IMG/VR virus record: IMGVR_UViG_3300023179_006747
Location: 1 to 64,000 of that record
Reading direction: 5' to 3' (one strand)
Source of the DNA: a virus
DNA: 64,000 bases
Part shown: positions 14,698 through 23,533 of the stretch, in pieces
Numbering within the stretch: position 1 is the stretch's first letter
Layout: each line of letters begins with the position of its first letter
Notes under the pieces: model-generated
Database searches by the model: none
The model's input: only the letters and a program-made list of their open reading frames with translations
What the model was told of the DNA's origin: nothing
Made by a program: the position numbers and the translations under genes

Positions 14698-15503
14698 TAA
14701 CATTTTTTCAATTAGGCAAATATGGAGCAATTGGTAATCAACTTTTTCAATATGCTACATTATATTCAATAGGTAAAATAAATAATTATACAATTAAAAT
14801 TCCAAAAACTGAAGAACATTTTGATGAAGGAACAAACAGAATCCAACATTATTTTTTAAATTGTTTTGATAACATATTTGCAGAAATATTAACGGAAGAA
14901 GATAAAAAATTAATAAAATATAAAGCGCACGATGAAAATGCTATATCTTATAATCAAAATATGTTTAATATACCAGACTTTACAACATTAGAAGGATATT
15001 TTCAATCATATAAATATTTTATTGGTTTTGAACAAGATTTAAAAAAGCAATTTCAATTTAAAAAATCTATAATAAACTCTATAAATGCAAAGTATAATAT
15101 AAATTATAAAAATTTTTCTTCTGTACATTTAAGATATGGAGATTACGCGCATAGGCAAAATTATCATCCAATTATGGATAAAGATTACTATAAAAAAGCC
15201 TTTGAATTGCTAGACTCCTCAAACTATCTCGTATTTTCAGACAGCATAGAATATGCGAAAGTAATCTTTAATGATTTTAAAAATATTAATTTTATATTTG
15301 TAGAAAATAATCACGCATTTGAAGATATGTATCTTATGTCGGTATGTAAAGATAATATTTTAGCTAATAGCAGTTTTTCTTGGTGGGCGGCATGGCTTAA
15401 TGAAAATAATAAAGTAATAGCTCCAAAAAATTGGCTTGGCCCTGCTTATTATGGAAGATGGAATATAGAAGACTTAATACCAAAAGAATGGATTATCATA
15501 TGA
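14694..15503 (+). CDS. Glycosyltransferase family 11 (alpha-1,2-fucosyltransferase type)
   Basis: Transfers fucose from GDP-fucose to galactose in the family's known members. The 269-residue protein has GAIGNQLFQYATLYSIGKI (residues 10-28), the GDP-fucose-binding SVHLRYGDYA near 142, FSDSIEYA near 180, and NSSFSWWAAWLNENN near 227, which are the conserved GT11 motifs in order. It is immediately followed by a GT10 fucosyltransferase gene (ATGA overlap), and GDP-mannose 4,6-dehydratase, the first step to GDP-fucose, is encoded at 24.9 kb. Confidence 0.88.
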   Translation: MITFFQLGKYGAIGNQLFQYATLYSIGKINNYTIKIPKTEEHFDEGTNRIQHYFLNCFDNIFAEILTEEDKKLIKYKAHDENAISYNQNMFNIPDFTTLEGYFQSYKYFIGFEQDLKKQFQFKKSIINSINAKYNINYKNFSSVHLRYGDYAHRQNYHPIMDKDYYKKAFELLDSSNYLVFSDSIEYAKVIFNDFKNINFIFVENNHAFEDMYLMSVCKDNILANSSFSWWAAWLNENNKVIAPKNWLGPAYYGRWNIEDLIPKEWIII

Positions 15504-16357
15504 ATAAAAAAATATTTAACTTATTAGACAATAACTTCGCGCACGACAAATATGTTGTAGCAGGGATAGATTCAAAATATATCGAATGGGACAGATCATT
15601 AAAAGATTTAGAAAATCCATTCTTTTATTCGCATATAAGAATGCGCGATATTATTAGTAAAAATACAGACAAAGAAAAATCTTACGGACTTATTGTTGAA
15701 TCAAGAGCAATAGAAGGACAAATGTATGATTTTATTGAACCAATACTTCATAGATTTAATAAAGTATTCACTCATAATTCTGCATTTTTAAAAAAATATG
15801 AAAATTGTAAGTGGATTCCAGGAGGAGGAATATGGGTCGAAGGTAGAGAAGGCGCGCCACATGGAGAAGGACAAATGAAGATTTTTGATAAAACTAAATT
15901 ATGCTCAATGGTATCATCAAACAAACAAATGTGTTATTTACATCTAGTAAGATTACAAATTATGGATTATTTAAAAGACAACAATAAGATAGATAAATTT
16001 TTTGGTGGAGGTGGCCCAGGAGACGCGGGATGGCTTCCAATTTTTAGGACATTAAAAGATTATATGTTTTCTATAGTAATAGAAAATTTTGTAGACGATT
16101 TATATTTTACAGAAAAAATATTAAATTGTTTTGCTACAGGAGTTATACCAATATATCTCGGAGCAAAAAACATACATACAGTTTTTAATAAAGATGGAAT
16201 AATGCAATTTGATTCACTTGAAAAATTAAATGAAATTTTAAATAAAATCTCTCCAGAAGAATATTACTCTAGAATAAATGCAGTTAAAGAAAATTATGAA
16301 AAATGCTTACAATTTAAATCAATTGAAGATTATATTTATCTAAATTATTTATCATGA
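15500..16357 (+). CDS. Glycosyltransferase family 10 (alpha-1,3/4-fucosyltransferase type)
   Basis: Resembles GT10 fucosyltransferases that make Lewis-type antigens. The start (285 residues) is taken at the ATG overlapping the GT11 stop. In the C-terminal half, KDYMFSIVIENFVDDLYFTE (near residue 185) and KILNCFATGVIPIYLGAKNI match the GDP-fucose-binding FSIVxEN...YxTEK and G-x-x-P-x-Y-x-G-A motifs. The preceding SMVSSNKQMCYLHLVRLQIM also fits. No membrane anchor is present, as in bacterial FutA-like enzymes. Regiospecificity cannot be read. Confidence 0.82.
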   Translation: MNKKIFNLLDNNFAHDKYVVAGIDSKYIEWDRSLKDLENPFFYSHIRMRDIISKNTDKEKSYGLIVESRAIEGQMYDFIEPILHRFNKVFTHNSAFLKKYENCKWIPGGGIWVEGREGAPHGEGQMKIFDKTKLCSMVSSNKQMCYLHLVRLQIMDYLKDNNKIDKFFGGGGPGDAGWLPIFRTLKDYMFSIVIENFVDDLYFTEKILNCFATGVIPIYLGAKNIHTVFNKDGIMQFDSLEKLNEILNKISPEEYYSRINAVKENYEKCLQFKSIEDYIYLNYLS

Positions 16358-17220
16358 AAAACATTTTAATACTAGGAAAAGGTTATATAGGATCAGGTTT
16401 ATTTGAGTATATAAAAATAAAAGAAGATATTTCTGCAGAAATTAAATCAAAAAGTGAACTTAATTATCTAGATTATTCTATATTAGACAATTATATATTT
16501 AATGCAAAAGCGAAAGGGCTAGATTACATAATAAATTGCGTCGGATACACTGGGAGGCCTAATGTTGAAGGTTGTGAATATGACAAAGAGACATGCTGGA
16601 AATATAATGTAAATATTCCAATACTTTTTACTGAAATAGCTAATCATTACGATATACCAATTATTCACGTAAGCAGTGGATGTATATATACTGGATATGA
16701 GAAAGATTATAGCGAAGAAGATGAACCTAATTTTGGTTTATATAATAATAGTAGTTTTTATAGTAAAACAAAACATGCTTGCGAAATTTCTTTAAAAAAT
16801 ACTAATAGTTATATATTTAGGATAAGAATGCCGTTCTCCTATAAATCTTCTAATAGAAATTATATTAATAAAATATTACAATATGATAATTTAATAAGTT
16901 ATAAAAATAGCTTAACATGCGTTGAGGATTTAAATGAATTCGTATATAAATTTATAAATTTAAAAGATAAACCTAAATTTGGAATATTTAATGTTTTGAA
17001 TTCTGGATCAGCCACGGCAAAAGATGTTGTTAATATTTTACAAAAATATAAATTAGAAAACAAAAACTGGAAATTTTTAGATCAAAAAGAAATGAATTTT
17101 AAAACGCCAAGAAGTAATTGTGTTTTGTCTGTACAGAAAATTGAAAAATTAAAATTAGAATTACCTAACGTAATAATTAGTTTAGAAAATAGTATTAAAA
17201 ATTTTCATAATAATTTATGA
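16354..17220 (+). CDS. NAD(P)-dependent sugar-nucleotide epimerase/reductase (extended SDR)
   Basis: A 288-residue extended short-chain dehydrogenase. The Rossmann start NILILGKGYIGSGLFEYI (residues 3-20) binds NAD(P). INCVGYTGRPNVEGCE, then HVSSGCIYTG with the catalytic Ser, and Y-S-K-T-K near 137 carry the active site. The nearest types are RmlD (dTDP-4-keto-rhamnose reductase) and GDP-fucose synthase-like reductases. With GMD in the same island, formation of a GDP-6-deoxyhexose is attractive, but the substrate is unproven. It sits between the GT10 and GT15 genes with 4-nt overlaps on both sides. Confidence 0.8.
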   Translation: MKNILILGKGYIGSGLFEYIKIKEDISAEIKSKSELNYLDYSILDNYIFNAKAKGLDYIINCVGYTGRPNVEGCEYDKETCWKYNVNIPILFTEIANHYDIPIIHVSSGCIYTGYEKDYSEEDEPNFGLYNNSSFYSKTKHACEISLKNTNSYIFRIRMPFSYKSSNRNYINKILQYDNLISYKNSLTCVEDLNEFVYKFINLKDKPKFGIFNVLNSGSATAKDVVNILQKYKLENKNWKFLDQKEMNFKTPRSNCVLSVQKIEKLKLELPNVIISLENSIKNFHNNL

Positions 17221-17978
17221 ATAATAAGATTATTTATCTTTTAAGAGATTCACCATTAGATTTAAAACTTTTTGATAAAAGTATAGAACTTTTAAAAATT
17301 AATTTTTTACCTACAAATAATTATCCAATAGTAATTTTTCATGAAAATATTCCAATAGATATTTTTGAAAATATCCAAAACAAACATCAAATTAAATTCA
17401 ATATACAAAAAATAAACTTTGAAATACCTAAATTTTTAGATGAACAAAAAGTTCCCGCAGAAGTCATGACGAAATCAATCGGATATAGACATATGTGCAG
17501 ATTTTATGCTGGAGAAATGTATTTTCAAGAAATACTTAAAGATACAAATTATTATTTAAGACTAGATAATGACTCTTTTTTCACTGAACCCATGCAATAT
17601 GATTTATTTAAGCATATGGAAGATAATAATTATATCTATGGATATAATGCTACTCTAGGAGATAATCCGCAAGTTACAGTAGGTCTTTTAGAAGCATGCC
17701 AAGTATATAGCCAAACAAGAAAAGTTATAAAAAATATTAACGATATACCATTTCCTCAAGTATATTATACAAATTTTGAAATTGCAAAATTTAATTGGTT
17801 TTTAACTCCAGAATATTTAGATTTCTATAATTTTATAGATATGTTAGGAGGAATTTACCAATACAGATGGGGAGACCATATAATTAAATTTTTAGGCTTA
17901 TCAATGCTTTTAGAAGATAAATATAAGCATCATTTTAAAAATTTACCATATGTGCATGGCAATTTTTTTAACTATTAA
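17217..17978 (+). CDS. Glycosyltransferase family 15-like (alpha-1,2-mannosyltransferase type)
   Basis: Strongly patterned like fungal KRE2/MNT1 mannosyltransferases, which extend O- and N-linked mannose chains. In order: SIGYRHMCRFYAGEMYFQE (near residue 85), YYLRLDNDSFFTEPMQYDLF (near 113) with the Asp cluster, NFEIAKFNWFLTPEYLDFY (near 184) including the nucleophile-candidate Glu, and GGIYQYRWGDHIIKFLGLSM (near 208), then HVHGNFF-like PYVHGNFF at the end. The 253-residue length covers the catalytic domain only; no signal anchor is present. GT15 is rare outside fungi, apart from scattered viruses and bacteria. Confidence 0.8.
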   Translation: MNNKIIYLLRDSPLDLKLFDKSIELLKINFLPTNNYPIVIFHENIPIDIFENIQNKHQIKFNIQKINFEIPKFLDEQKVPAEVMTKSIGYRHMCRFYAGEMYFQEILKDTNYYLRLDNDSFFTEPMQYDLFKHMEDNNYIYGYNATLGDNPQVTVGLLEACQVYSQTRKVIKNINDIPFPQVYYTNFEIAKFNWFLTPEYLDFYNFIDMLGGIYQYRWGDHIIKFLGLSMLLEDKYKHHFKNLPYVHGNFFNY

Positions 17979-18847
17979 TGAATGTTATTTTATTTAATTT
18001 TGGTAAAAACCATTTATATTTCCAAGATTGTATAAATCAGATTCTTAATTATAATCACGATATAAAAATATATTTTATTGGAAATGAAAATCAATTTATA
18101 AATGGCGCAAATTTTATAAACATTAATGAATTCAATAATCAAGATCTTATAAAAGAATTTAAAAATATTTCATTTTATGAAGATGATGGAAATCCATTAT
18201 GGAGAGCATCAATGGCTAGATTTTTTTATATTGAATCTTTTATTAAACAAAATAATCTTGTAGATGTATTTCATTTTGATAATGACGTTATGATATATGA
18301 AAATTTTAATAAAATTTTAAATAGTAAAAATGCTACAGATGAAAATATTATTACTCCAACGAATGAATTTAATTTAACCTGTGGAATGATGTATATTAAA
18401 AATGATAATTCTATTTCAAAATTAAACGAAAAACTTTTCGAAAAATTAAAACTTGGCGTGGGCGGTATATACAACAACTATCCAAAAAGAGGTTCGAGTT
18501 TAGATCCATTTATGGTTAATGAAATGACCATACTTAAAATTATTCAAGAAGAAAATAAAAACTTATTATCTTTATTTCCTATACTACCCACTGATTTAAA
18601 TTTTAATCAATACGGAATTTGTTTTGATCCTTCTTCTTGGGGTCAATGTATTGGAGGAACAAATTGTGGACACGGGCCAGGTTGGGCTGGAGAACATCAT
18701 TATATTGGTAGAGAAATATTAAAAAATAAATATAAAATATTATTTGAAAATAAAAAACCAGAAATATTAGATTTAAATATAAATATTAAATATCCTTTAT
18801 TCAATCTGCATATACATTCTAAAAATTTAAATATATTTTTAAGTTAG
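17978..18847 (+). CDS. Putative glycosyltransferase (GT-A-like)
   Basis: A 289-residue protein without a clear family. It looks like a GT-A enzyme: the N-terminal strand NVILFNFGKNHLYFQDCINQ, a DVFHFDNDVMIYENF segment near residue 95 as a DxD metal site, and a TCGMMYIKNDNS strand near 136 as seen on the acceptor side. The C-terminal CGHGPGWAGEHHYIGRE has several His and Gly that may close the donor site. Starts directly at the stop of the GT15 gene. The substrate is unknown. Confidence 0.6.
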   Translation: MNVILFNFGKNHLYFQDCINQILNYNHDIKIYFIGNENQFINGANFININEFNNQDLIKEFKNISFYEDDGNPLWRASMARFFYIESFIKQNNLVDVFHFDNDVMIYENFNKILNSKNATDENIITPTNEFNLTCGMMYIKNDNSISKLNEKLFEKLKLGVGGIYNNYPKRGSSLDPFMVNEMTILKIIQEENKNLLSLFPILPTDLNFNQYGICFDPSSWGQCIGGTNCGHGPGWAGEHHYIGREILKNKYKILFENKKPEILDLNINIKYPLFNLHIHSKNLNIFLS

Positions 18848-18872
18848 AATTTAATTTTAAAATCTATATAAT
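18844..18872 (+). promoter_or_regulatory. Sigma-70-type promoter inside the glycan island
   Basis: TTAGAA (18844-18849), 17 nt, TATAAT (18867-18872), 12 nt before ATG 18885, in one of the few gaps of the island. Confidence 0.5.
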
Positions 18873-18884
18873 ATTAAGATCAAA

Positions 18885-19481
18885 ATGAAAAATTTTCCTA
18901 AACCATATTCAAATGAAGGAGAAATGCTTCCGTATGAACGATTTAAACTATTTAATTGGATATATGACGCGAATCCTAAGGCTATAATAGAAATTGGATC
19001 TGGAGTTGGTCATGGTTCTACTTACTATATGGCAGAAGCATTAAGGCAAAGAGGCGAAAAAGGCATAATTTATAGTTGCGATCCAAAAAGATCAATTTAC
19101 CAAGATTTACTAAATGATTATCCAAGTATTAAATACTATCCAATCAAATCTTTTGAACTTATACAAAACTTAATATTAAATAAAATTGAAATAGATTATA
19201 TATTTTTTGATGGACCAGAGATTCCAGACCTTGCATTAGAAGATATTAAAACTCTTGAACAATATATTAAATCTGGTACATATTTTAGCATGCACGACTG
19301 GTGTACGGAACCTAGAAAATATGATAATCATATATCAATTAAATCATTAAAAATAAAACCATATTTACAAAATTCAAATAAATGGGAAAAGATAGAGGAA
19401 CTGTCAGGATTACAAAAGAACAGTAATTTTGATGATATGCCGTATGATTCTGTTGGATTATGTTTATATAGATTTAAATAA
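18885..19481 (+). CDS. SAM-dependent methyltransferase-like protein
   Basis: A 198-residue Rossmann-fold protein. AIIEIGSGVGHGSTYYMAEA (residues 33-52) is the SAM-binding motif I, IIYSCDPKRS supplies the acidic motif II, and IDYIFFDGPEIPDLALEDIK (near 104) is the motif IV region, as in class I methyltransferases of the Methyltransf_24 kind. The His-Asp in FSMHDW near 140 is shared by sugar- and lipid-modifying members. It may O-methylate a sugar of the glycan. It has its own promoter and is followed by the GT47-like gene with a 1-nt overlap. Confidence 0.7.
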   Translation: MKNFPKPYSNEGEMLPYERFKLFNWIYDANPKAIIEIGSGVGHGSTYYMAEALRQRGEKGIIYSCDPKRSIYQDLLNDYPSIKYYPIKSFELIQNLILNKIEIDYIFFDGPEIPDLALEDIKTLEQYIKSGTYFSMHDWCTEPRKYDNHISIKSLKIKPYLQNSNKWEKIEELSGLQKNSNFDDMPYDSVGLCLYRFK

Positions 19482-20362
19482 TGGAACTAATTTGCGGAGA
19501 TAAATTTCAACAGTTGGCAGATATATCAATATTGATTGATAATGAAGATAATTACAGATCAGGAATTATACAAAATCAATTAAAAAATATAAATACAAAT
19601 CTACATATATTCAATAATGATAATAAAAATTATATTCCAGATAGCATAAAATATGCAAAAAAAATCTTTGTATATACAGATATTTTAAATTTTTTCTTTA
19701 AAAATATTCTTCCTTTTATACAAACAAAATTTATTTTAATAAGTCATAACAGCGATTTAGGGGTATCCTCTGAATATGAAAGATTTTTAAATTCAGATAA
19801 GATTATAAAATGGTATTGTCAAAACGCCGCATTTAATCATGAAAAGCTTATTCCAATACCTATAGGAATCGCGAATAAGCAATGGGAACATGGAAATGAA
19901 GAAATTTTTAAAAAAAATTATAATGATTTTAAAGATAAAAATAAAGCGTTTGGATGTTTTAATATAACTACAAATAGTTCATTTAGAACGCGAATTTGGG
20001 AAATTTGTAGTCAAAGTAAAATATGTGATATGTACTCAAAATTAGATTTTCAAACTTTTGTCAAAATTATGTCTAAATATAAATATACGCTTTGCCCAAT
20101 AGGAAATCCAGTCGCAGGATCAGCAGGAGATAATCATAAAGTATATGAATCATTATATGTAAATAGTATACCTATAGTTTTTGAGAATCAAAAAATAATT
20201 TATGATAATATATATAAATATTTGCCAGTAATATTTGCGCAAGATGTTAATATCCTGTCAGATGAAATTAAATTAGAAGAAGAATTCTTAAAAATAAAAG
20301 AAAAGTCTAAAGAAAAAATTGATTTCAATTATTGGAAAAATATAATAAATAATAACTTATAA
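19481..20362 (+). CDS. Exostosin-like glycosyltransferase (GT47-type)
   Basis: A 293-residue GT-B-like enzyme. The first half is divergent, but the donor-binding end shows SKYKYTLCPIGNPVAGSAGD (near residue 203) followed by KVYESLYVNSIPIVFENQKI, matching the exostosin signature in which an acidic residue precedes the A/V-x-x-G-x-I-P strand. KLIPIPIGIANKQWEHGN near 125 is another shared segment. GT47 members transfer GlcA, Gal or Xyl in eukaryotes. Donor here is unknown. No membrane anchor. Confidence 0.62.
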   Translation: MELICGDKFQQLADISILIDNEDNYRSGIIQNQLKNINTNLHIFNNDNKNYIPDSIKYAKKIFVYTDILNFFFKNILPFIQTKFILISHNSDLGVSSEYERFLNSDKIIKWYCQNAAFNHEKLIPIPIGIANKQWEHGNEEIFKKNYNDFKDKNKAFGCFNITTNSSFRTRIWEICSQSKICDMYSKLDFQTFVKIMSKYKYTLCPIGNPVAGSAGDNHKVYESLYVNSIPIVFENQKIIYDNIYKYLPVIFAQDVNILSDEIKLEEEFLKIKEKSKEKIDFNYWKNIINNNL

Positions 20363-20366
20363 ATTT

Positions 20367-20672
20367 ATGGTAACGATAAATTACAAAGGCAGGACCGCAA
20401 ATCATTTTATACAGCATATTGTTGGGCATTTTCTTGCTAGGAAATATAATTTAAAGTTGACACAAGAGTCTCCAATTAATAATCCAACTATAAAATTTAA
20501 TGATATAAATAATAGCCAAATAGGGCGAAATAGGATTATTGTTGATGATACCAACTGGCTGGATATAGTTTTTAATAATTTTAAATATGATTCACCATCT
20601 TTTTATTTAGATGGATTTTTTAATAATAGAAAATTTTTTGAATTTTTTGAAGAAGATATCAAAAACATATGA
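20367..20672 (+). CDS. N-terminal half of a GT11-like glycosyltransferase (split gene, part 1)
   Basis: A 101-residue protein that starts like GT11 or related GDP-sugar transferases: GRTANHFIQHIVGHFLARKYNL (shortened here: GRTANHFIQH at residue 8) corresponds to GxxGNxLFQ. It ends where such enzymes continue into the nucleotide-binding half. The next gene, overlapping by 4 nt in a different frame, supplies the missing half. The two products may work as a heterodimer, or the gene may have been broken by a frameshift. Confidence 0.5.
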   Translation: MVTINYKGRTANHFIQHIVGHFLARKYNLKLTQESPINNPTIKFNDINNSQIGRNRIIVDDTNWLDIVFNNFKYDSPSFYLDGFFNNRKFFEFFEEDIKNI

Positions 20673-21136
20673 TTATACAATATGATCATTCAATAAATCA
20701 AAATGACGTTATAGTTCATTATAGAATTGGAGATCTGACGCAAATACCTAGATGTATTCTTCCATTAGAATATTATTGTGAAGCTTTAGAGTCTATACAA
20801 TTTAATCAAGGCTATATTACTTCAGACACACTAGAGCATGAATTATGTCAAAAATTAATAAAAAAATATAATTTAATTCCACTTGCTTTGAGTCCTTCGG
20901 ATACAATTGCCTATTGCAAAAATTTTAATAAAATTATCCTTTCAGAAGGAGGCTTTTCTTGGTCGATTGGCTTTCTAAGTAAAGCTAAAGAAATTATCTG
21001 TAATCAAAGAGAGTTGATTTGGCATGGGGATATATTTTTTGAAAAATGGAAAAAATTAAGATGGGATTATTCACCAGATGCAATTTACGATAAAGTTCAA
21101 TTAAAAGAATATAAACCAATAAAATTAAATGACTAA
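20669..21136 (+). CDS. C-terminal half of a GT11-like glycosyltransferase (split gene, part 2)
   Basis: A 155-residue protein beginning with a short strand and then DVIVHYRIGDLTQIPRC (near residue 13), the counterpart of the GDP-binding H-x-R-x-G-D segment of GT11. GYITSDTLEHELCQ and KIILSEGGFSWSIGFLSKAK (near 90) replace the S-x-S-S-F-S-W motif. It lacks the N-terminal lobe, which is encoded just upstream. Overlaps the acetyltransferase gene by 8 nt. Confidence 0.5.
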   Translation: MIIQYDHSINQNDVIVHYRIGDLTQIPRCILPLEYYCEALESIQFNQGYITSDTLEHELCQKLIKKYNLIPLALSPSDTIAYCKNFNKIILSEGGFSWSIGFLSKAKEIICNQRELIWHGDIFFEKWKKLRWDYSPDAIYDKVQLKEYKPIKLND

Positions 21137-21542
21137 TGTAATACTAGGCAAAAATACAGTTATTTCAAACTATACAAATCTATATGGATGTAAGTTAGGA
21201 GATGAAGTATTTATTGGCCCATTTGTAGAAATTCAAAAAAATTCATTTATTGGCGATAAAACTAGAATTAGTAGTCATTCTTTTATTTGCGAAGGAGTTG
21301 AGATAGGAATAAATTGCTTTATTGGACATGGAGTAATGTTTACCAATGATAAATTTACTGAAAATAAAAATGATTGGATTTTAAGAAAAACTAAAATTGG
21401 CAATAACGTGAGGATAGGAAGTAATTCTACAATTTTACCTGTAAATATCGGAGATAATGTAGTCATTGGAGCAGGATCAGTAGTTACAAAAGATATTCCA
21501 TCAAATACAATTGTTTATGGTAATCCAGCGAGAATTAAATAA
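21129..21542 (+). CDS. Hexapeptide-repeat acyltransferase (WbpD-like)
   Basis: A 137-residue left-handed beta-helix protein made of hexapeptide repeats such as VFIGPFVEI, IGINCFIGHGVMFTND, IGNNVRIGSNSTILP and IGDNVVIGAGSVVTKDI, ending VYGNPARIK. This is the form of sugar N- or O-acetyltransferases that use acetyl-CoA, trimeric in known cases. The gene order acetyltransferase, dehydrogenase, aminotransferase matches the WbpD-WbpB-WbpE set that makes 2,3-diacetamido sugars in Pseudomonas. The role as a 3-N-acetyltransferase is inferred from context. Starts before the previous stop and ends 1 nt over the next start. Confidence 0.85.
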   Translation: MTNVILGKNTVISNYTNLYGCKLGDEVFIGPFVEIQKNSFIGDKTRISSHSFICEGVEIGINCFIGHGVMFTNDKFTENKNDWILRKTKIGNNVRIGSNSTILPVNIGDNVVIGAGSVVTKDIPSNTIVYGNPARIK

Positions 21543-22414
21543 TGAAAAAAATAGGATTAATAGGATTTGGATATTGGGGTAAAATAATTTATAAGAATTT
21601 AAAAGAATTGGGTTATTCAATTACTATAACTGATAAATTTTCTATTGATAAAAGTTTAATAAAAAATGATGATAAGATAGTTGATTCATATATGGAAATT
21701 AAAGATGTAGATAAAGTTTTTGTTGTTACTCCTTGTGAATCTCATGAAAAAATAGTGTCCTATTTCCTAAATAAGAAAATAGATGTATTTTGCGAAAAAC
21801 CGCTAACTTTAAATTTTGATCAATCTAAGAATTTATTTAATATTGCTCGTAAAAATAATGCAAAATTATTTGTTGATTGGATATTTATATTTAATGATGC
21901 AATTAATTACATTAAACACTTATTAGAAGCAAATACTCATGGTAAACTATTAAATATATCTATGAGGCGATTAAATAAAGGGCCAATTAGAAACGATGTA
22001 AATGCAAGATATGATCTGACGTCGCATGATTTATCAATTTTAATTTATTTAATAGATATAGAGATTAAAAGAAATTTTTTTTATGACTATCGTAAATTAT
22101 CAACTTCTTTTAAAGAAGATAGTTGCATAGGAGTTTTAGAATTTAAAAACAATATAACATGCACAATTGAATCCAGCTGGGAACATCCAATAAAAGACAG
22201 ACAATGCATATTTGAATTTGAAAATGGTATTTTAATTTGGGACGATATAAGTCAAACAATAAAAGTTAATAACATTGAAATAAACTTTCCGAAAACAGAA
22301 TCTCCACTGAAAAAATCATTGAAAACTTTTATAAATTCTACTTTTGACACCAATCAGATAAAACGGATAACACTTGAAGTCGCTAAAATTTTAGAAAAAA
22401 AATATGAAAATTAA
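21542..22414 (+). CDS. Gfo/Idh/MocA-family sugar dehydrogenase (WbpB-like)
   Basis: A 290-residue NAD(P)-dependent oxidoreductase. KKIGLIGFGYWGKIIYKNLK at the N-terminus is the nucleotide-binding G-x-G-x-x-G, and VDVFCEKPLTLNFDQSK-like sequence near residue 82 (FCEKPLTLN) gives the conserved EKP with the catalytic Lys. The C-terminal alpha/beta domain continues with CTIESSWEHP. Next to an aminotransferase it likely oxidises a sugar C3 hydroxyl to a ketone before transamination, as WbpB does. Slightly shorter than usual (about 320-340). Confidence 0.83.
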   Translation: MKKIGLIGFGYWGKIIYKNLKELGYSITITDKFSIDKSLIKNDDKIVDSYMEIKDVDKVFVVTPCESHEKIVSYFLNKKIDVFCEKPLTLNFDQSKNLFNIARKNNAKLFVDWIFIFNDAINYIKHLLEANTHGKLLNISMRRLNKGPIRNDVNARYDLTSHDLSILIYLIDIEIKRNFFYDYRKLSTSFKEDSCIGVLEFKNNITCTIESSWEHPIKDRQCIFEFENGILIWDDISQTIKVNNIEINFPKTESPLKKSLKTFINSTFDTNQIKRITLEVAKILEKKYEN

Positions 22415-23522
22415 ATTTAACGACTTAAATGCTCAATGGAAAATAATAAAAGAGTCTTGCGAAAAAGATATAAATCTATTATTTCAAAATTCAGATTTTA
22501 TCTTAGGAGAAAAAGTATTAGACTTTGAAAGTAATTTTTCTAAATTTTGTAATGTAAAATATTCAATAGGAGTTTCTTCAGGCACAGATGCCATAAAATT
22601 AGCTGGGTTATCATTAATCGAAGATACTTTATCAAAAAATATTTTGATATTTATTCCAGTTAATACATTTATTGCGACATATATTGGCTTAAAAGATGCT
22701 TTTCCAAATGCAAAATTTATTTTAATAGATTGCGACGATTTTTATCAAATAGATACAAATATTTTAGAAGAACAAGTCTTAAAAAATCGAAAAGATTTTA
22801 ATCATTGCATCATTGCTCCTGTTCATCTTTATGGATATACGGCGAATATGAGTAAAATAAAACAAATATCTAAAAAAAATAATTGTTTTATATTAGAAGA
22901 TTCATCTCAAGCCCATGGCGCAATTGATGATGAAAATAATTTAGCTGGATCAACGGGAGATGTGTCAGCGTTTTCTTTATATCCTGGCAAAAATTTAGGC
23001 GCAGCAGGAGACGCGGGCATAATCACTACAAATAATTTAAAAATTTTTGAAAAAATTAAATTACTTAGAAATTACGGATCAGTAAAAAAATATAGTCACG
23101 AAATCTTTGGATTTAATTATAGATTAGATACAATGCAAGCCATTATTTTAAATCAAAAATTAAAGTTTTTAAATGAATGGAATTCAAAAAGAAGATTGAT
23201 CATAAATGAGATTTGTCTGAATGTAAGTAATCAAAAAATTATTATGCCGCAGACGCCAAATTATTGCAAAATACCAGCACATCATATTTTTCCAGTAAGA
23301 GTAAAAGACAGAGAAAATTTTATTAATTATTTAAATAATAATTTAATTGAGAACGGAATTCATTATCCTGTCCCACTAAATAAACTAGACTTTATAAAAG
23401 CAGATTTTATATCCAATAATAAAAGCAATATTTTTTGCGATGAATTAGTCAGTTTACCAATACATCCATTTATTTCCCATCTAGAAATAGAAAAAATTAT
23501 TAGTATTTTACAAAAATATTAA
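22404..23522 (+). CDS. PLP-dependent sugar aminotransferase (DegT/DnrJ/EryC1/StrS, WbpE-like)
   Basis: Adds an amino group to a keto-sugar nucleotide using glutamate. The 372-residue protein shows the family order: GVSSGTDAIKLAGLSLI (near 56) for phosphate binding, ILEDSSQAHGA with Asp166 near the pyridine nitrogen, and FSLYPGKNLGAAGDAG (near 190) with Lys196 as the Schiff-base lysine. Typical length. Overlaps the dehydrogenase gene by 11 nt. The three genes 21129-23522 form a compact cassette for an amino sugar. Confidence 0.9.
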   Translation: MKIKFNDLNAQWKIIKESCEKDINLLFQNSDFILGEKVLDFESNFSKFCNVKYSIGVSSGTDAIKLAGLSLIEDTLSKNILIFIPVNTFIATYIGLKDAFPNAKFILIDCDDFYQIDTNILEEQVLKNRKDFNHCIIAPVHLYGYTANMSKIKQISKKNNCFILEDSSQAHGAIDDENNLAGSTGDVSAFSLYPGKNLGAAGDAGIITTNNLKIFEKIKLLRNYGSVKKYSHEIFGFNYRLDTMQAIILNQKLKFLNEWNSKRRLIINEICLNVSNQKIIMPQTPNYCKIPAHHIFPVRVKDRENFINYLNNNLIENGIHYPVPLNKLDFIKADFISNNKSNIFCDELVSLPIHPFISHLEIEKIISILQKY

Positions 23523-23533
23523 TAACATATATT

